A stretch of 64,000 bases of DNA from Chamaelirium japonicum. Its lineage: Eukaryota; Streptophyta; Magnoliopsida; Liliales; Melanthiaceae. Numbering within the stretch: position 1 is the first letter of the stretch; the number at the start of each line of letters is the position of its first letter. The notes below the pieces were generated by a model. That model saw only the letters and a list, made by a program, of their open reading frames with translations, was not told where the DNA came from and did not search any database. Location: the NCBI GenBank assembly GCA_947650365.1, contig OX393549.1, positions 36,823,335 to 36,887,334 of the forward strand, read 5' to 3'. The translations under genes and the position numbers were made by a program. Positions 46,623 through 57,500 of this stretch are shown in pieces.

Positions 46623-48647
46623 TGTTGTGATCTCGATGTGAGCGCGGAAAAAGATTCGGGTCGTCTTTATTGCGGATCACACGAGATTACAAATTTTTGA
46701 TCAGGAGATTGTGGGAGAGATCCTCTGGAGGGTCCCTTTGATCCGCGTCTCCACGTGGTATTCGTGCGAGAGCTCTGAAGGGGTTGCCCAGGACAGGGGT
46801 CTTTACAGGGTGAGGGTTTTTGAGAGGCTAAGGAGTTTCCGCCGTTGATTTTGTCCCGTCCGTGCTTCGCGCTTTCTCGGCTAGGGAGGCTTTGGGCTTC
46901 GTTCCTCGGTCTTCGTGTCTTCCTCGATCCTTGCTCGACCTTGGCGTCCTTGATCGTCGGTTCGCGGCGTCGATTGTGTTTTTGGCGTCAGCTTTGGCTT
47001 TAGCTTTCGGCTTTGGCGTAGCTTGGGCGTGGCTCTGGCGTTTGCTTTGCTTTGGCGCTTGCGCTTGAACGTAGGCGGGTAGAGACTTGTGATGCTTTAG
47101 TTCTTCCGGACTTCGCGTCGTATCGGTTAGAACGTGCGGTGCTTTGCTCGTAACCGTCGTAGTTGCTTGGCTTTGGCACGTGCGTTGCTTTAGCGCGGGC
47201 TTTACCGGTGCGTTTGCTTTGGCTTCTTGCGTTGGTTTTGGCTTTGGCTTTGACTCGATCTTCTTCTCGAACGACTGGCGTTACTTCTTCAAGGCTTCTT
47301 TATTCTTCCGGCTTCCTCGACGGTTGTGGCGTCGGTATTGGCTTTTCGGCGGGGGTAGCACCGATCTTCGTGCGACGGTTGTAGCGTCGGCTTTTATTGA
47401 TGAAGACGGCGAGTGTAGCACCGGCTTCGGCACGACGGTTGAAGCGTCGGCTTTTGTTGACGAAGACGGCAGGGGTAGCACCGGCTTCAGGCTTTCTTCT
47501 CCCGGCTTTCTTCTTCGTGCGAGGAGTCGATGCCTTTGTTGAAGACGACGGGTGTTGTCGGCTTCGATCTTCTTCTCCGGCCTTTGCTTATGGCGTCTTC
47601 GGAGCTGATGAAGATCGTTGGAGCAATCGGGTGATGACGGCTCCGGGTCTTCTTCTCCACGCTTTCTTCTTCGTGCGAGGAGTCGAAGCTTTGACCTTCG
47701 AGTGCAAGGTCTTCACGTTGATGAGGACTTGAAGGGCCAAGGATTCCCGTAGGACGTGCTTGCGGACCCTTTGTGCCTTCCCCCACCCCCTCTATTTATA
47801 GGCAAAGGGGGGCGGTTGGGGGAGATATGGCTGAAATCTTTTTGTTTCATCCGATATCTCCCCCCATAACCATCAAGATATTGTTCCTATATCCAAGGAA
47901 ACAAACCCGATCCCCTCCTTTTTAGTTGGGGTTGTTACGGGCCAGATGTGACTCGATCCTTTAAAGATTGAGTTGTTATTTTTGTTGCACTTTTGGATCG
48001 GATGGCGACACAACGTCATCTTGTCCGTTGGATCGAGGGATCGTCGCGGATCTACGGCTGCGTAGACGTCCACGCCACCTCCCCCCGCATCGAGGCGGTT
48101 TTGATTTCTTTTTCTTTTTCTTTTTCTTTTCTTTTCTTTTTCTTTTTCTTCTTTTTTTTTTTCTTTATGGCCGGCCCCACCTCTCCATGAGGAGGGGGGC
48201 ACGGTTTTCTAGAAGGGGGGCCGGTGGGCCCCCCCTTTTTGTGTTCGGGTAGCGGGTCCGGTGGGACCCGCTTGCTTTGAGTTGGGCTGCGGCGCGCGAG
48301 CCGAATTTGCACGCGGGCCGAGTGCATATGCGGGCCGTTTGTGTGCGGGCCCAATTTTGCATGCGGGCCGTTGTGTGCGGGCCCAATTTTGCATGCGGGC
48401 CGTTGTGTGCGGGCCCAAGTTGCATGTGGGCCGTTGTGTATGGGCCGGATTTTTGCATGTGGGCCGTTGTGTGCGGGCCCAAGTTGCATGTGGGCCGTTG
48501 TGTATGGGCCGGATTTCCGCATGTGGGCCGTTGTGTGCGGGCCCAAGTTGCATGGGCGAGTCGGGTTCGACCCGAAGGCTGTTGAGTGCGGGCCTATTTT
48601 TCGTGTACAAATCGGGTTCGACCCGTGGGTTAATTTCGATGCCCACA
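46623..48647 (-). mobile_element. 3' LTR of the outer Tat-type gypsy element
   Basis: On the minus strand this 2.0-kb LTR starts TGTGGGCATCGAAATTAACC at 48,647 and ends GATCACAACA at 46,623. A TATAAATAGA box is at 47,800-47,791 and an AATAAA signal near 46,665, close to the 3' end. A minisatellite of 31/62 bp (GTTGTGTGCGGGCCCAAGTT units, about 48,340-48,550) lies in U3. Trinucleotide-rich GACGGTTGTAGCGTCGGC repeats lie near 47,320-47,480. Preceded on minus by a polypurine tract. The partner 5' LTR would lie beyond 64 kb. Confidence 0.65.
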
Positions 48648-48661
48648 AGTGCCCCCTCAAG
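48648..48661 (-). promoter_or_regulatory. Polypurine tract of the outer Tat element
   Basis: CTTGAGGGGGCACT on minus directly precedes the LTR start TGTGGG. The inner element has the comparable TTGGAGGGGGTAAC before its 3' LTR. Confidence 0.65.
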
Positions 48662-48906
48662 TTCGAGTGCGCCCGCGGGAAACGCGTAGCGCTTGGACTT
48701 GAGTCGCGTATTCGTGTGGGATTTTAAAAGGCCCCCCGTTTTCGTTTCTCTTCATTATCAGCGATTCCCGGCGGCTTGGAGGTGAAAGCTCTGCTAGGGT
48801 TTCTCGCTTTGCGACGATGCCGCGGAAGATGAAGGCGGTCACGCCATGGGGTTCGCGGAGAAGAGGAGACCGACGGCCCGTGGAGGGCGGAGGGCTGCCG
48901 GTGAGG

Positions 48907-48973
48907 TGATCCTCCTCCTCCTCCTCCTCCTCCTCCTCCTCCTCCTTCTTCTTCTTCTTCTTCTTCTTCTTCG
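48907..48973. repeat. (TCC)n(TTC)n trinucleotide repeat
   Basis: TCC units followed by TTC units. They create poly-Leu, poly-Ser/Phe or poly-Glu in the six frames, which explains the long spurious ORFs here. Confidence 0.9.
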
Positions 48974-49606
48974 CATGGTGGGTTATGGGAGGGCGCAGGG
49001 GCCGGTGGAGGTTTGGCCGGGGGCTGCGGGGTGCGGCCGGCGTGCGAGCCGGAGACGGGACGCGGCCGGGGGCTGCATGGTGCGGCCGGCGCACGGGCTG
49101 GAGGAGGGGCGCGGCCGGCGCGCGGGCGTGGGCGCGGCAGCGGCAGCGGCAGGGTGCGGTTGGAGGCGGGGCGCGACGGGGCTGCGGGCCGGAGGGAGCG
49201 GGGCACAGGGGCCGGTGCAGCAGCGGCGCGCGGTGCGGGGGCCGGTGCAGCAGCGGCGTGCGGGCGTGCGGGGGGCGGTGCAGCAGCGGAGTGTGGCGCG
49301 GTGGCCGATGGTGGCGTGGTCGCGCGCGCGGGGGCCAGCGCGGCAGCGGCAGCGGAGTGCGCGCGGGGCACGGTGGGCCGGCGCAGCAGCGGCAGCGACG
49401 GTGGCGTGGTCGCACGCGCGGGGGCCGGCGCAGCAGCGGCAGAGGCAGAGGCAGGGTGGCCGGCGACCGGGGCGGCGCGGTCGTGCGCGCGGGGGCCGGC
49501 GCAGCAGCGGGAGCGGCAGCGTGGCCGGCGGTCGGTGCGGCGTGGGCACGACAGCGTGCCGGTGGCCAGGTTGGCCGAGGACCACAGCCCCCCCCTCCCC
49601 CGTGGG
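48974..49606. repeat. GC-rich GCGCGGGGGCCGG repeats
   Basis: Very GC-rich sequence made of imperfect units such as GCGGGGGCCGGCGCAGCAGC and GCGGCCGGGGGCTGC. All frames stay open because stop codons are rare at this composition. I do not regard the 200-320 codon ORFs on either strand as genes. Probably the intron of the antisense ORF. Confidence 0.6.
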
Positions 49607-49880
49607 TTTTAACAGGAGAGAGAAGGAGAGGGTCACGGCTTTTTGCCGTGACCCCCCTCTCTTCTTTTTTATTTTCTCAAGGCCTCCCCCTGCTAATTTC
49701 AACAGGAGAGAGAAGGAGAGGGTCGCGGCTTTTTGCCGTGACCCCCCTCTCTTCTTTTTTATTTGCTCAAGGCCCCCCCCCTGCTAGTTTTAACAGGAGA
49801 GAGGAGGAGAGAGTCGTGGCTTTTTTTTTTGCTGTGACCCCCCTCTATTTTTCTTTATTTGCTCAAGGGCCCCCCTCCCG
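49607..49880. repeat. Three tandem ~90-bp units with a perfect hairpin
   Basis: Units begin at 49,607, 49,697 and 49,788 with TTTTAACAGGAGAGAGAAGG. Units 1 and 2 hold GGGTCACGGC or GGGTCGCGGC, TTTTT, then GCCGTGACCC, a 10-bp-arm hairpin. Unit 3 is more diverged. Confidence 0.75.
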
Positions 49881-51147
49881 ATTTCTTCGTTTCTGCATGT
49901 GGAATCTATCTAACTTGGGCTTTGTCTTCTTTCTTTTTCAGGTCTCGTAGTTACGAGAGCTTTCCAAGTTCCGACTGGATTGTCGATGCGGTCTCTCACG
50001 GGAGTACGCATCTTCGCTTTCCTTTCGCGCAAGTCTTCCACCACCGTGCTTCGAGACAGGAGACCGGACTGTCAGTACTTCAGCTTTTGACGCACGAGCG
50101 AGTTTGCGAGGACGGCGTGACCGACGGCTCTTGTCGAGTGTTGAAACTTGGCGAGCGTATCCTTACTGATGAAGGATCTTCTCGGCAAATCGTTCGGCCT
50201 AGTTTGGGACTGCCGTTCCATCATACTGGAGAGGAGTCGGTTCCGGTCCCTGTTGTTGCTTTGAAGATATGCTCCCGCCGTACGTGATGGGGTGTGGGGA
50301 TTCAATCGCATGGAGATGTCACGTATCTGGGGGGTTTCCGGGACTGGATGAGAGAGCTATCCGGTGCGTTGGAGGCAGAGCCAGGGATGGAGCATTTGGC
50401 GAGGTTTATGGAGCCAGCTTGTTGGGAGTACAGTCGACCGGACGGTATGTACCGGGCTCTGTGTGAGCAGTGGTGCCCTGAGACCAATACCTTTTTGACC
50501 GGAGCTGGTGAAATCGGGATCACCCTTCGTGACGTGCACGTCATCTCTGGGTGTCCAGAAGTTCGGAGCAACTATCAGGAGGAGGTTCCTTCTTTGGAGG
50601 TTTTGACGGACCCAGACGAGTCTCCTAGCTTCTGCCTTTTGCTTTTTAAGGCATATGCTATTATAGCGGCGCGTGAGCGGTCAGACCGGGTACTTCACTC
50701 GGATTGGGTGGACTTCTGGTTTCGAGGAGAGTATCGTCACGCTCCCCCTTCGAGTCACCCAATGTGGAGATATGCATCGTCAAAGAGACCGGCGCCTGGC
50801 ACCTTCCGGCGACCGATTGAATCTCTGAAGAAAGAGTGGTGCTCCATGGCCGGGGCGCAACGTCCCTGGGAAGTTTTGGGACTTGAAGAATGCAGCGATG
50901 CCTGGCGTGCTGTTTACTGGTCAGCGGGGTTGGTACTTTTTCTCTGTCGCTTTGCTTTACCCTGGGAAGGGGATGTGATACGCCCTGGGACCTTCCTTGC
51001 AGCTGCTCGGATGGTGACTGGAGAGTTTCTTAACCTGGCGCCGGCGATCCTCTGCTCGTTGTACGGCGGGCTTAGCGGCACCTACTGGAGTTTATCGAGT
51101 GCGGGTAATGCAAGATGTGGGTGCAAATTTTGGCATGAATCCACCAC

Positions 51148-51450
51148 GGGACCCACCGGCCATGCCTGGTGGGCCCACGAGGACTACCGCGGGACCCACC
51201 GGCCCTGCCTGGTGGGCCCACGAGGACTACCGCGGGACCCACCGGCCCTGCCTGGTGGGCCCACGAGGACTACCACGGGACCCACCGGCCCTGCCTGGTG
51301 GGCCCACGAGGACTACCACGGGACCCACCGGCCATGCCTGGTGGGCCCACGAGGACTACCATGGGACCCACCGGCCCTGCCTGGTGGGCCCACAAATACC
51401 ACAGTGAGACCCACCGGCCCTGCCTGGTGGGCCCCCGAAGACAACCGCGT
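51148..51450 (+). repeat. 43-bp tandem repeats within the LTR
   Basis: About seven units GGGACCCACCGGCC(C/A)TGCCTGG-TGGGCCCACGAGGACTACC(G/A)C. The same array, without visible change, recurs in the 3' LTR (63,621-63,925). CCACC...GGTGG gives each unit a small hairpin. Confidence 0.9.
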
Positions 51451-51519
51451 GGCCCGCAACTTTACCTGGAGGGTCCCCAGATACTGCAGCAGAAACCGCC
51501 ATTCGCCACCCATAATGCC

Positions 51520-51527
51520 TATAAATA
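51520..51527 (+). promoter_or_regulatory. TATA box of the inner LTR
   Basis: TATAAATA in the context GCCTATAAATAGC, about 400 bp into the LTR. The window ends in the same sequence of the 3' LTR. Confidence 0.7.
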
Positions 51528-51926
51528 GCATAGCCTTTGAATGTAAAGGGATCGAATTCTCAGTTCTAAAAACCAGAGCTCTGAGATTTTCAACTTCTGA
51601 TCTATCATCTCTCTTCGATCTTCTTCTCTCTTTCGAAGAGATCAGGGAGCTTTCAGTGATACTCGGCCTGTCGAGGTCACTTCAACATAAGTGTTAGTGA
51701 ATTCGGGTTGCTCCCTATAGCACGGAGACGTAGGCTTCGGCTGAACTCTGAGATCACTTCTCTTGTGTCAAAATCTCTCTCTCTCTGATTGCTTTTCTGT
51801 TTACATATCAAAAAAGCAACAACTTCAACCAACCGATCGACCAACGATCTTCGACATTAACTTCGACTCCAATTGACTGGTGCTGCAAAGGTCTTCGGGT
51901 CGGCACGAAGATTTTCCCCCACAGTT

Positions 51927-51943
51927 TGGCGCCGTCTGTGGGA
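51927..51943 (+). promoter_or_regulatory. Primer binding site of the inner Tat element
   Basis: TGGCGCCGTCTGTGGGA three bases after the LTR CA end. This sequence is the usual primer site of plant Tat-type gypsy elements. Confidence 0.8.
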
Positions 51944-52070
51944 TTCGAGCGAGAAGCTGTGTTCTCTCTTTACTTCAACTACCAGATCAATAGCCAAACT
52001 TCCTCGCCCCCTCGGTTGATCAGATAACTGATCGGACGTCGGCAATCTCGTTATACCCTTCGCACTCTGA

Positions 52071-54539
52071 ATGGCGAGAACCAAACACCAGGGCCAACCA
52101 GAAGGAAGTAACACTCAACATCAACCTCGTCCTGAGACTCGTTCAATGAGTCAAAGGCTCAACTTCGGGCAACCCCTTGCTGTCCCCGAGATGGGGGTTC
52201 ACTTAGGAAGCGGAAGATCAGTCGATCGACCGATCGCCCCTCATCCTCATCAATCAATTGGGCAGACTGTCCCTGCTCCTGCTGAAGATCCTCCATCGAC
52301 TTACCAGATCTCTGCAATCGATTTCCAACTACTCCAATTGGCGAAGCAAAACGCCACCCTCACTGCTGAGAGGGATGCTCTGAAGAAGGCAGCTTCCGAA
52401 GCTGGAATTGCTATTCCGATCCCCTCCGTAAGTGAGAGGGTTGATCCTCCTCGACATTCAATTTACTCCGAACAACGGAGGTCAATGGGCACTGATGCTC
52501 TCGAGAGGATTCGACGCGACCCAACTCCCTCTGCTGCTCCTTGGAAGCAGAGTGTCTGGGATCGTCTTGAAGACGAGTCCTCCCAATCTTCATCTGGTCG
52601 TAACTGCGACAAAAGAGCACCATCGAAGCTCAACCTGCCAAGGAAGCACCAAATGAAAGGCGCTCCTTCAAAGAGTAGAGTCTCCCCTTCCATTCCACTC
52701 CAACGTGGACTTGGATCGGACCTTCGACATCGACTTCGACCGGCAAACACCTCAATACCAGAGCAAGACCTTGCGATCTTGCCTCTTGACCCACCTCTAG
52801 GTCGAGGACATGGTCGTAGGGATGGGTATTCCTCTGCCGGACCTCTACATCGAAGTCTCTTCGATACCACCTTTCCAAGAGGATGGAGAACTCCTATCCT
52901 CCCCAAATTCAACTGTATCAGAGGAGATCCAAGCCTCCATATACTTGCCTTCAAGCAAGCTCTAACGCCACACGAAGAGGAAAACAACGTGCTCTGCCGC
53001 ACCTTCGCGGGAAGTCTCGACGAGCCTTCACTCGACTGGTATCACAATCTCCGAGCTGGATCCATTACCCAGTTCGGTGTTTTGGCTAACCTCTTTGTGC
53101 AGCATTACCAGCTCAACCTGAAACCCGAGAAGAAGCTCGACTCTCTATATCGACTAAGGATGGGTGCAGATGAGACTCTCCGCAGCTTCACGAGGAGGTT
53201 TCGCAACGAGCATGCTGCTCTCTCTGGAAGGCATCTGGATGATGAAGCCATCATGTTGGCTTTCCAGAACGCTCTCCGCTTCGATCTACACATCTACAAC
53301 GACTTCATCCGCAATCCCCCTCCTTCTCTGGGAGCTATGTTCGATCGAATTCAGAGGGAGATTGAGGTGGAAGACGATCAAGTCGCTCGAAAAGGGCGAG
53401 AAACTAAGAGAAGGCCTGCTGAAAGAGAAGCACCTAAATATGCTGCAAAGGCTCACAACACTGAAGCAGCAGCCCCTCCGGCCAACAAAAGATCAAAGAA
53501 TGATGGGCGTCGATCTCCAACGAAGACCACTTTCACCGAGTGGAACATGCCAGTCGAGCAGATACTCGACCGTATTCAACACGACGAGTATCTTCGGAGG
53601 CCCAATCCTCTTCAACCAAATTCCAAATTCACAGCAGACAAAACAGTCTACTGTGAATTCCATCGAAGTCACGGCCATTCCACCGATCGGTGTTTTCGGC
53701 TGAAATTCCATCTTGAAGACTTACTACGAGAAGGCCACCTTCAAGAATTCGTCAACAATGGGCACGATCAACGTCGAACCTCTGCCAAAGGGAAAGAAGT
53801 GTGTTGGATACATCAAATCTCTTCCAACCGGCAACCAATTTCTGTGAATGCCAATGTCTTTGGCATTCATGGAACCTTGCACAATCAAGCTTTGACCGGG
53901 AAGGAAGTCGATCGGCAGGTTCGACGCATCTTCCATGTTCGATCTACTGCAAACAAAGAAGATACCTGGATCGAGAAGCCCATCGAAGGTCTGGCTTGGC
54001 CATCCATAGTCTTCAACGACACCGATCTTCAAGGAGTTCACACTCCCCATCGAGACCCCCTGGTCTTGAAACTCATCATCGACGGAAGCACCGTCAATCG
54101 AATCCTCATAGACACTGGAAGCTCCATTGACATTATGTTCTCAGACTGTTTCAAACGTCTGGGACATAAGTATCAAAGCCTCGACGTCGTCCCGACTGTG
54201 ATCACCGGCTTCAACGGTGAACAAAGCATCACAGTGGGCGAATCCAGATTTACCATCGACCTCAGCCGAGAGACTCGAGTCTCGGTGAGGTTTGCAATCG
54301 TCGAAGGAATGTCTAGCTATAACGCCATTCTTGGGCGACCATTCCTCCATCAGATCAATGCCATCTCCTCCTCTTACCATCAACTACTCAAGTTTGCAAC
54401 TGGAGAAGGCATCGTCTGCATTCGAGGCGATCAGCAAGCTGGAAGATCTTGTGAGGCTGCTGCTGCTAAAACAGATCGAAAGATCAATATTGCTCCTCCA
54501 AAGCGGCCACGAGATGAAGCTGGTCCCTCTTCTAAATAG
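52071..54539 (+). CDS. Gag-protease polyprotein of the inner Tat element
   Basis: 822 codons from ATG at 52,071, about 150 bp after the primer site, to TAG at 54,537-54,539. Retrotransposon Gag domain at about residues 270-410 (GWRTPILPKFNCIRGDPSLH, TFAGSLDEPSLDWYHNL, SFTRRFRNEHAALSGRHLDD). Tat-type Cys/His cluster CEFHRSHGHSTDRC at 528-541. Aspartic protease with DTGSS at 681-685. The N-terminal 250 residues are Pro/Ser/Arg rich. The stop is followed by CAATCA and an open frame continuing in register into pol, so a Gag-Pol fusion is likely made by readthrough. Forms the virus-like particle and processes the polyprotein. Confidence 0.9.
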   Translation: MARTKHQGQPEGSNTQHQPRPETRSMSQRLNFGQPLAVPEMGVHLGSGRSVDRPIAPHPHQSIGQTVPAPAEDPPSTYQISAIDFQLLQLAKQNATLTAERDALKKAASEAGIAIPIPSVSERVDPPRHSIYSEQRRSMGTDALERIRRDPTPSAAPWKQSVWDRLEDESSQSSSGRNCDKRAPSKLNLPRKHQMKGAPSKSRVSPSIPLQRGLGSDLRHRLRPANTSIPEQDLAILPLDPPLGRGHGRRDGYSSAGPLHRSLFDTTFPRGWRTPILPKFNCIRGDPSLHILAFKQALTPHEEENNVLCRTFAGSLDEPSLDWYHNLRAGSITQFGVLANLFVQHYQLNLKPEKKLDSLYRLRMGADETLRSFTRRFRNEHAALSGRHLDDEAIMLAFQNALRFDLHIYNDFIRNPPPSLGAMFDRIQREIEVEDDQVARKGRETKRRPAEREAPKYAAKAHNTEAAAPPANKRSKNDGRRSPTKTTFTEWNMPVEQILDRIQHDEYLRRPNPLQPNSKFTADKTVYCEFHRSHGHSTDRCFRLKFHLEDLLREGHLQEFVNNGHDQRRTSAKGKEVCWIHQISSNRQPISVNANVFGIHGTLHNQALTGKEVDRQVRRIFHVRSTANKEDTWIEKPIEGLAWPSIVFNDTDLQGVHTPHRDPLVLKLIIDGSTVNRILIDTGSSIDIMFSDCFKRLGHKYQSLDVVPTVITGFNGEQSITVGESRFTIDLSRETRVSVRFAIVEGMSSYNAILGRPFLHQINAISSSYHQLLKFATGEGIVCIRGDQQAGRSCEAAAAKTDRKINIAPPKRPRDEAGPSSK

Positions 54540-54545
54540 CAATCA
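54537..54545 (+). promoter_or_regulatory. Probable leaky stop (TMV-type readthrough context)
   Basis: TAG CAA TCA fits the stop-CAR-YYA consensus of the tobacco mosaic virus class of readthrough signals. Upstream and downstream frames are identical (frame 3), and the downstream frame is open for 1,126 codons. The copia element SIRE1 is a known plant retrotransposon using such a context. That this element uses it is inference. Confidence 0.65.
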
Positions 54546-57500
54546 AAGGAGATTCCGCTGACCGAACCTCCGCCAATCGAATGGGAAGCATCACCTTCAA
54601 TTGAAGAAATCATCCCAATCAATATTGGCAGCGGAGATCTCCCTCAACAAACATTCATTGGTACCGGTCTTAGCAACGCAGAAGCGCAAGACATGGTATC
54701 CTTCCTCCAGTCCAATATCGACGTCTTCGCATGGTGCTTCGAAGACATGCCTGGGATCAATCCAGATGACGCTTGTCACCGACTTGCGATCAAAGAAGAG
54801 GTGAAGCCTGTCAAGCAAAAGCCTCGCACCATTCGACCAGAGCTGCAAGTTGCTGTTCAAGAAGAAATTACCAAGCTACTCGCAGCCGGATTCATCCGAG
54901 AAGTAGAGTATCCAACTTGGATCTCTAATATAGTGGCTGTTCCAAAGAAGAATGGGAAAGTCAGAGTATGCATCGACTTTACCAATCTCAACAAGGCTTG
55001 CCCCAAAGATCCTTTTCCCATGCCAAGGATAGATAGACTCGTCGACGCCACTGCTGGCCACGAGCTATTGTCTTTCATGGATGGGTATTCCGGATACAAT
55101 CAAATTCCACTCCACGCTGATGATCAAGAGAAGACATGTTTTGTGACTAGCCGAGGCCTTTATTGCTACAATGTCATGCCATTCGGCCTCAAAAATGCTG
55201 GTTCCACCTATCAAAGGCTAGTCACCAAAATGTTCGAAGATCAGATCGGTCGCAACGTCGAAGTCTATGTCGATGATCTCCTCACCAAGAGTTCCGTTCG
55301 GAGCAAACATCTATCTGATCTGGCTGAAACCTTCCAAGTCCTCCGAAAGTATCGAATGAAGCTCAATCCAGCCAAGTGCGCTTTCGGAGTTCAATCTGGC
55401 AAATTCCTGGGTCATCTTGTGACCAGGAGAGGTATTGAAGCCAATCCTGATCAAATTCGAGCCATCATCGATATGCCTTCACCTACAAATCGAAAAGAAG
55501 TTCAACGTCTCACTGGAAGGTTAGCAGCACTCAATCGATTCATCTCAAAGTCCTCAGACAAGTGCAAGCCACTCTTTGACAAACTACGAAAGGCGGATAC
55601 CTCCGGCTGGAGTCCAACCTGTGAAGAAGCATTTCAAAGCATCAAGAAATATCTGGTGCAAGCTCCTATCCTGACTGCTCCACTTCCAAAAGAAGACTTG
55701 TGGCTCTACCTTGCCGTGACCGATCAAGCAATCAGCGCGGTCTTAGTCAGTAGAAGAGAAGGCATCGAACATCCAGTCTACTACATCAGCCACACTCTTC
55801 TTCCGGCTGAGACTCGCTACTCAAAAACTGAGAAGGTCATCTTGGCCTTGCTCACTGCTTCGCGTCGTCTTCAACCGTACTTCGTCTCCCACCAGATTAC
55901 TGTCATTTCAGAACACTCACTCAAAGATATCATTGACAAAGCTGGTCGAGCTGGTCGAATGACCAAATGGGTGATCGAAATGAGTGCTCTGGGGATTCAA
56001 TTCGAATCTCGCACTTCTATCAAAGGTCAAGCAATTGCTGATTTTCTAGCTGACTTTCCAGTTGAAGACCCCATCACTTGGGAAGAGGATGTCGACATGC
56101 GCTTGGAAGATGAGGATACTCCTCCGATCAATCCTGCAACAAAAATTTATCCAAGTCTTGAAGTTATTTCTGCAACTCCTCCATGGAAGCTTTATACTGA
56201 TGGAGCATCAAGTTCGATCGGTTCGGGAACTGGGATAGTCTTAATATCCCCCGAACTCGATCATCTCCAGAAGGCCACTCTCCTTGGGTTTAATGCCACC
56301 AACAACGAAGCTGAATATGAAGCACTCATTTCCGGACTCGAAATGGCAGAATCTCTGGGGGTAGATCGGATCATCATATACAGCGACTCCCAACTGATCA
56401 TAAGGCAAATCAATGGAGAATACACAGCTCGAGAAGAAAGAATGCAACTCTACTTGGCCTTAGTACGACGTCTTCAACAACGTTTTACTAGCGCTGAATT
56501 CATTCAAATCCCCAGAGCAGAGAACCGAGAAGCAGACGCCTTAGCTAATGCTGCCTCAGTTCTTGGAGACTCACTCGGAGGAAGGCAAATACAGATCGAT
56601 TATCAAGAAGTGCCCAAGACCATCCCCGATCAACAGATTCTTACTACTACAAAAGGATCTGGGGGTGGAGATCAGCTTGAAGATTGGAGACGACCAATTC
56701 TTGACTTCTTCAAACATGGCAAAATGCCAGAAGATCCAAATCAAGCCCGAAGGCTTCAAAGGAAGCTCCCATGCTACACTTTACAAGGTGAAGATTTATA
56801 TTTCAAATCTCACAGCGGGATGTTACTCAAGTGCCTTGGTCCTGAACAAGCACAGGCAATCCTGATTGATATCCACTCCGGAGCTTGTGGAAATCATTCG
56901 GGAGGAAGATCCCTTGAAGCCAAGACGAAGCTACAAGGGTACTACTGGCCAACAATGGCAAAGGATGCTCAACAAGTCGTTCAAAGATGCGAGCCTTGCC
57001 AACGACACGCTCGAGCTATCCATCTCCCTGCAGATGAACTTCATCAATTATCAAGTCCTTGGCCTTTCCATCAATGGGGGTTAGATTTCTTGGGTCCTTT
57101 CCCTCCAACTCCAAGCAAGAAGAAATATCTACTGCTGGCTACTGATTACTTCACCAAATGGGTTGAAGCTGTGCCCCTCTTTCGAGAGACTGACGACGAA
57201 GTGATCAAATTCATTCGGCACAACATCTTCTCAAGATTTGGCACACCTCAAGTTCTTGTTGCTGACAATGGAGCTCAATTTGACTCAGACAAATTCCGAG
57301 AGTTCTGTCTGAACAACGGTATCAAGTTATTCTATTCAACTCCAAGATATCCTCAATGCAATGGTCAAGCTGAAGCCTCAAACAGATCTATACTTGATAT
57401 ACTCAAGAAGAAACTCAACGACAAGAAAGGATTGTGGGAGCAAGTCCTACCTGAAGTTCTTTGGGGGTATCGCACAACTCCGAGAAGATCAACAGGTTTC

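Larger units (their letters stand above)
48816..51116 (+). pseudogene. Antisense ORF of the outer Tat element (PMD-like), interrupted
   Basis: It lies antisense to the outer element, starting near its 3' LTR, like the antisense gene of the inner element. A likely first exon (ATG at 48,816, basic MPRKMKAVTPWGSRRRGDRR) ends near a donor at about 48,900-48,907. An acceptor TTTTTCAG at 49,941 opens a frame to 50,287. The frame then changes, by an intron or a 1-base shift, to 50,294-51,116. That part carries a segment resembling the plant mobile domain (ACWEYSRPDGMYRALCEQWC, PETNTF, GEIGITLRDVHVISGCPEV). Here the inner Tat element has inserted; the open frame runs on into its LTR by chance to 51,697. 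The C-terminal remainder should be past the window. Exon structure is inference. Confidence 0.5.
51117..51923 (+). mobile_element. 5' LTR of the inner Tat element
   Basis: 807 bp, TGTGGGTGCAAATTTTGG to TTTTCCCCCACA. The promoter TATAAATA is at 51,520-51,527. The 5' part holds about seven 43-bp tandem repeats. Confidence 0.88.

Noticed and set aside
48657..49950. Several ORFs of 200-320 codons on both strands
   Set aside because: They lie in GC-rich tandem repeats and TCC/TTC runs where stop codons are rare. All frames are open, there are no domains, and they are rich in Arg, Ala, Gly, Pro or Leu.
51117..51697. C-terminal extension of the PMD-like ORF
   Set aside because: This part is LTR sequence. 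The frame is open only because the 43-bp repeats lack stops in it.
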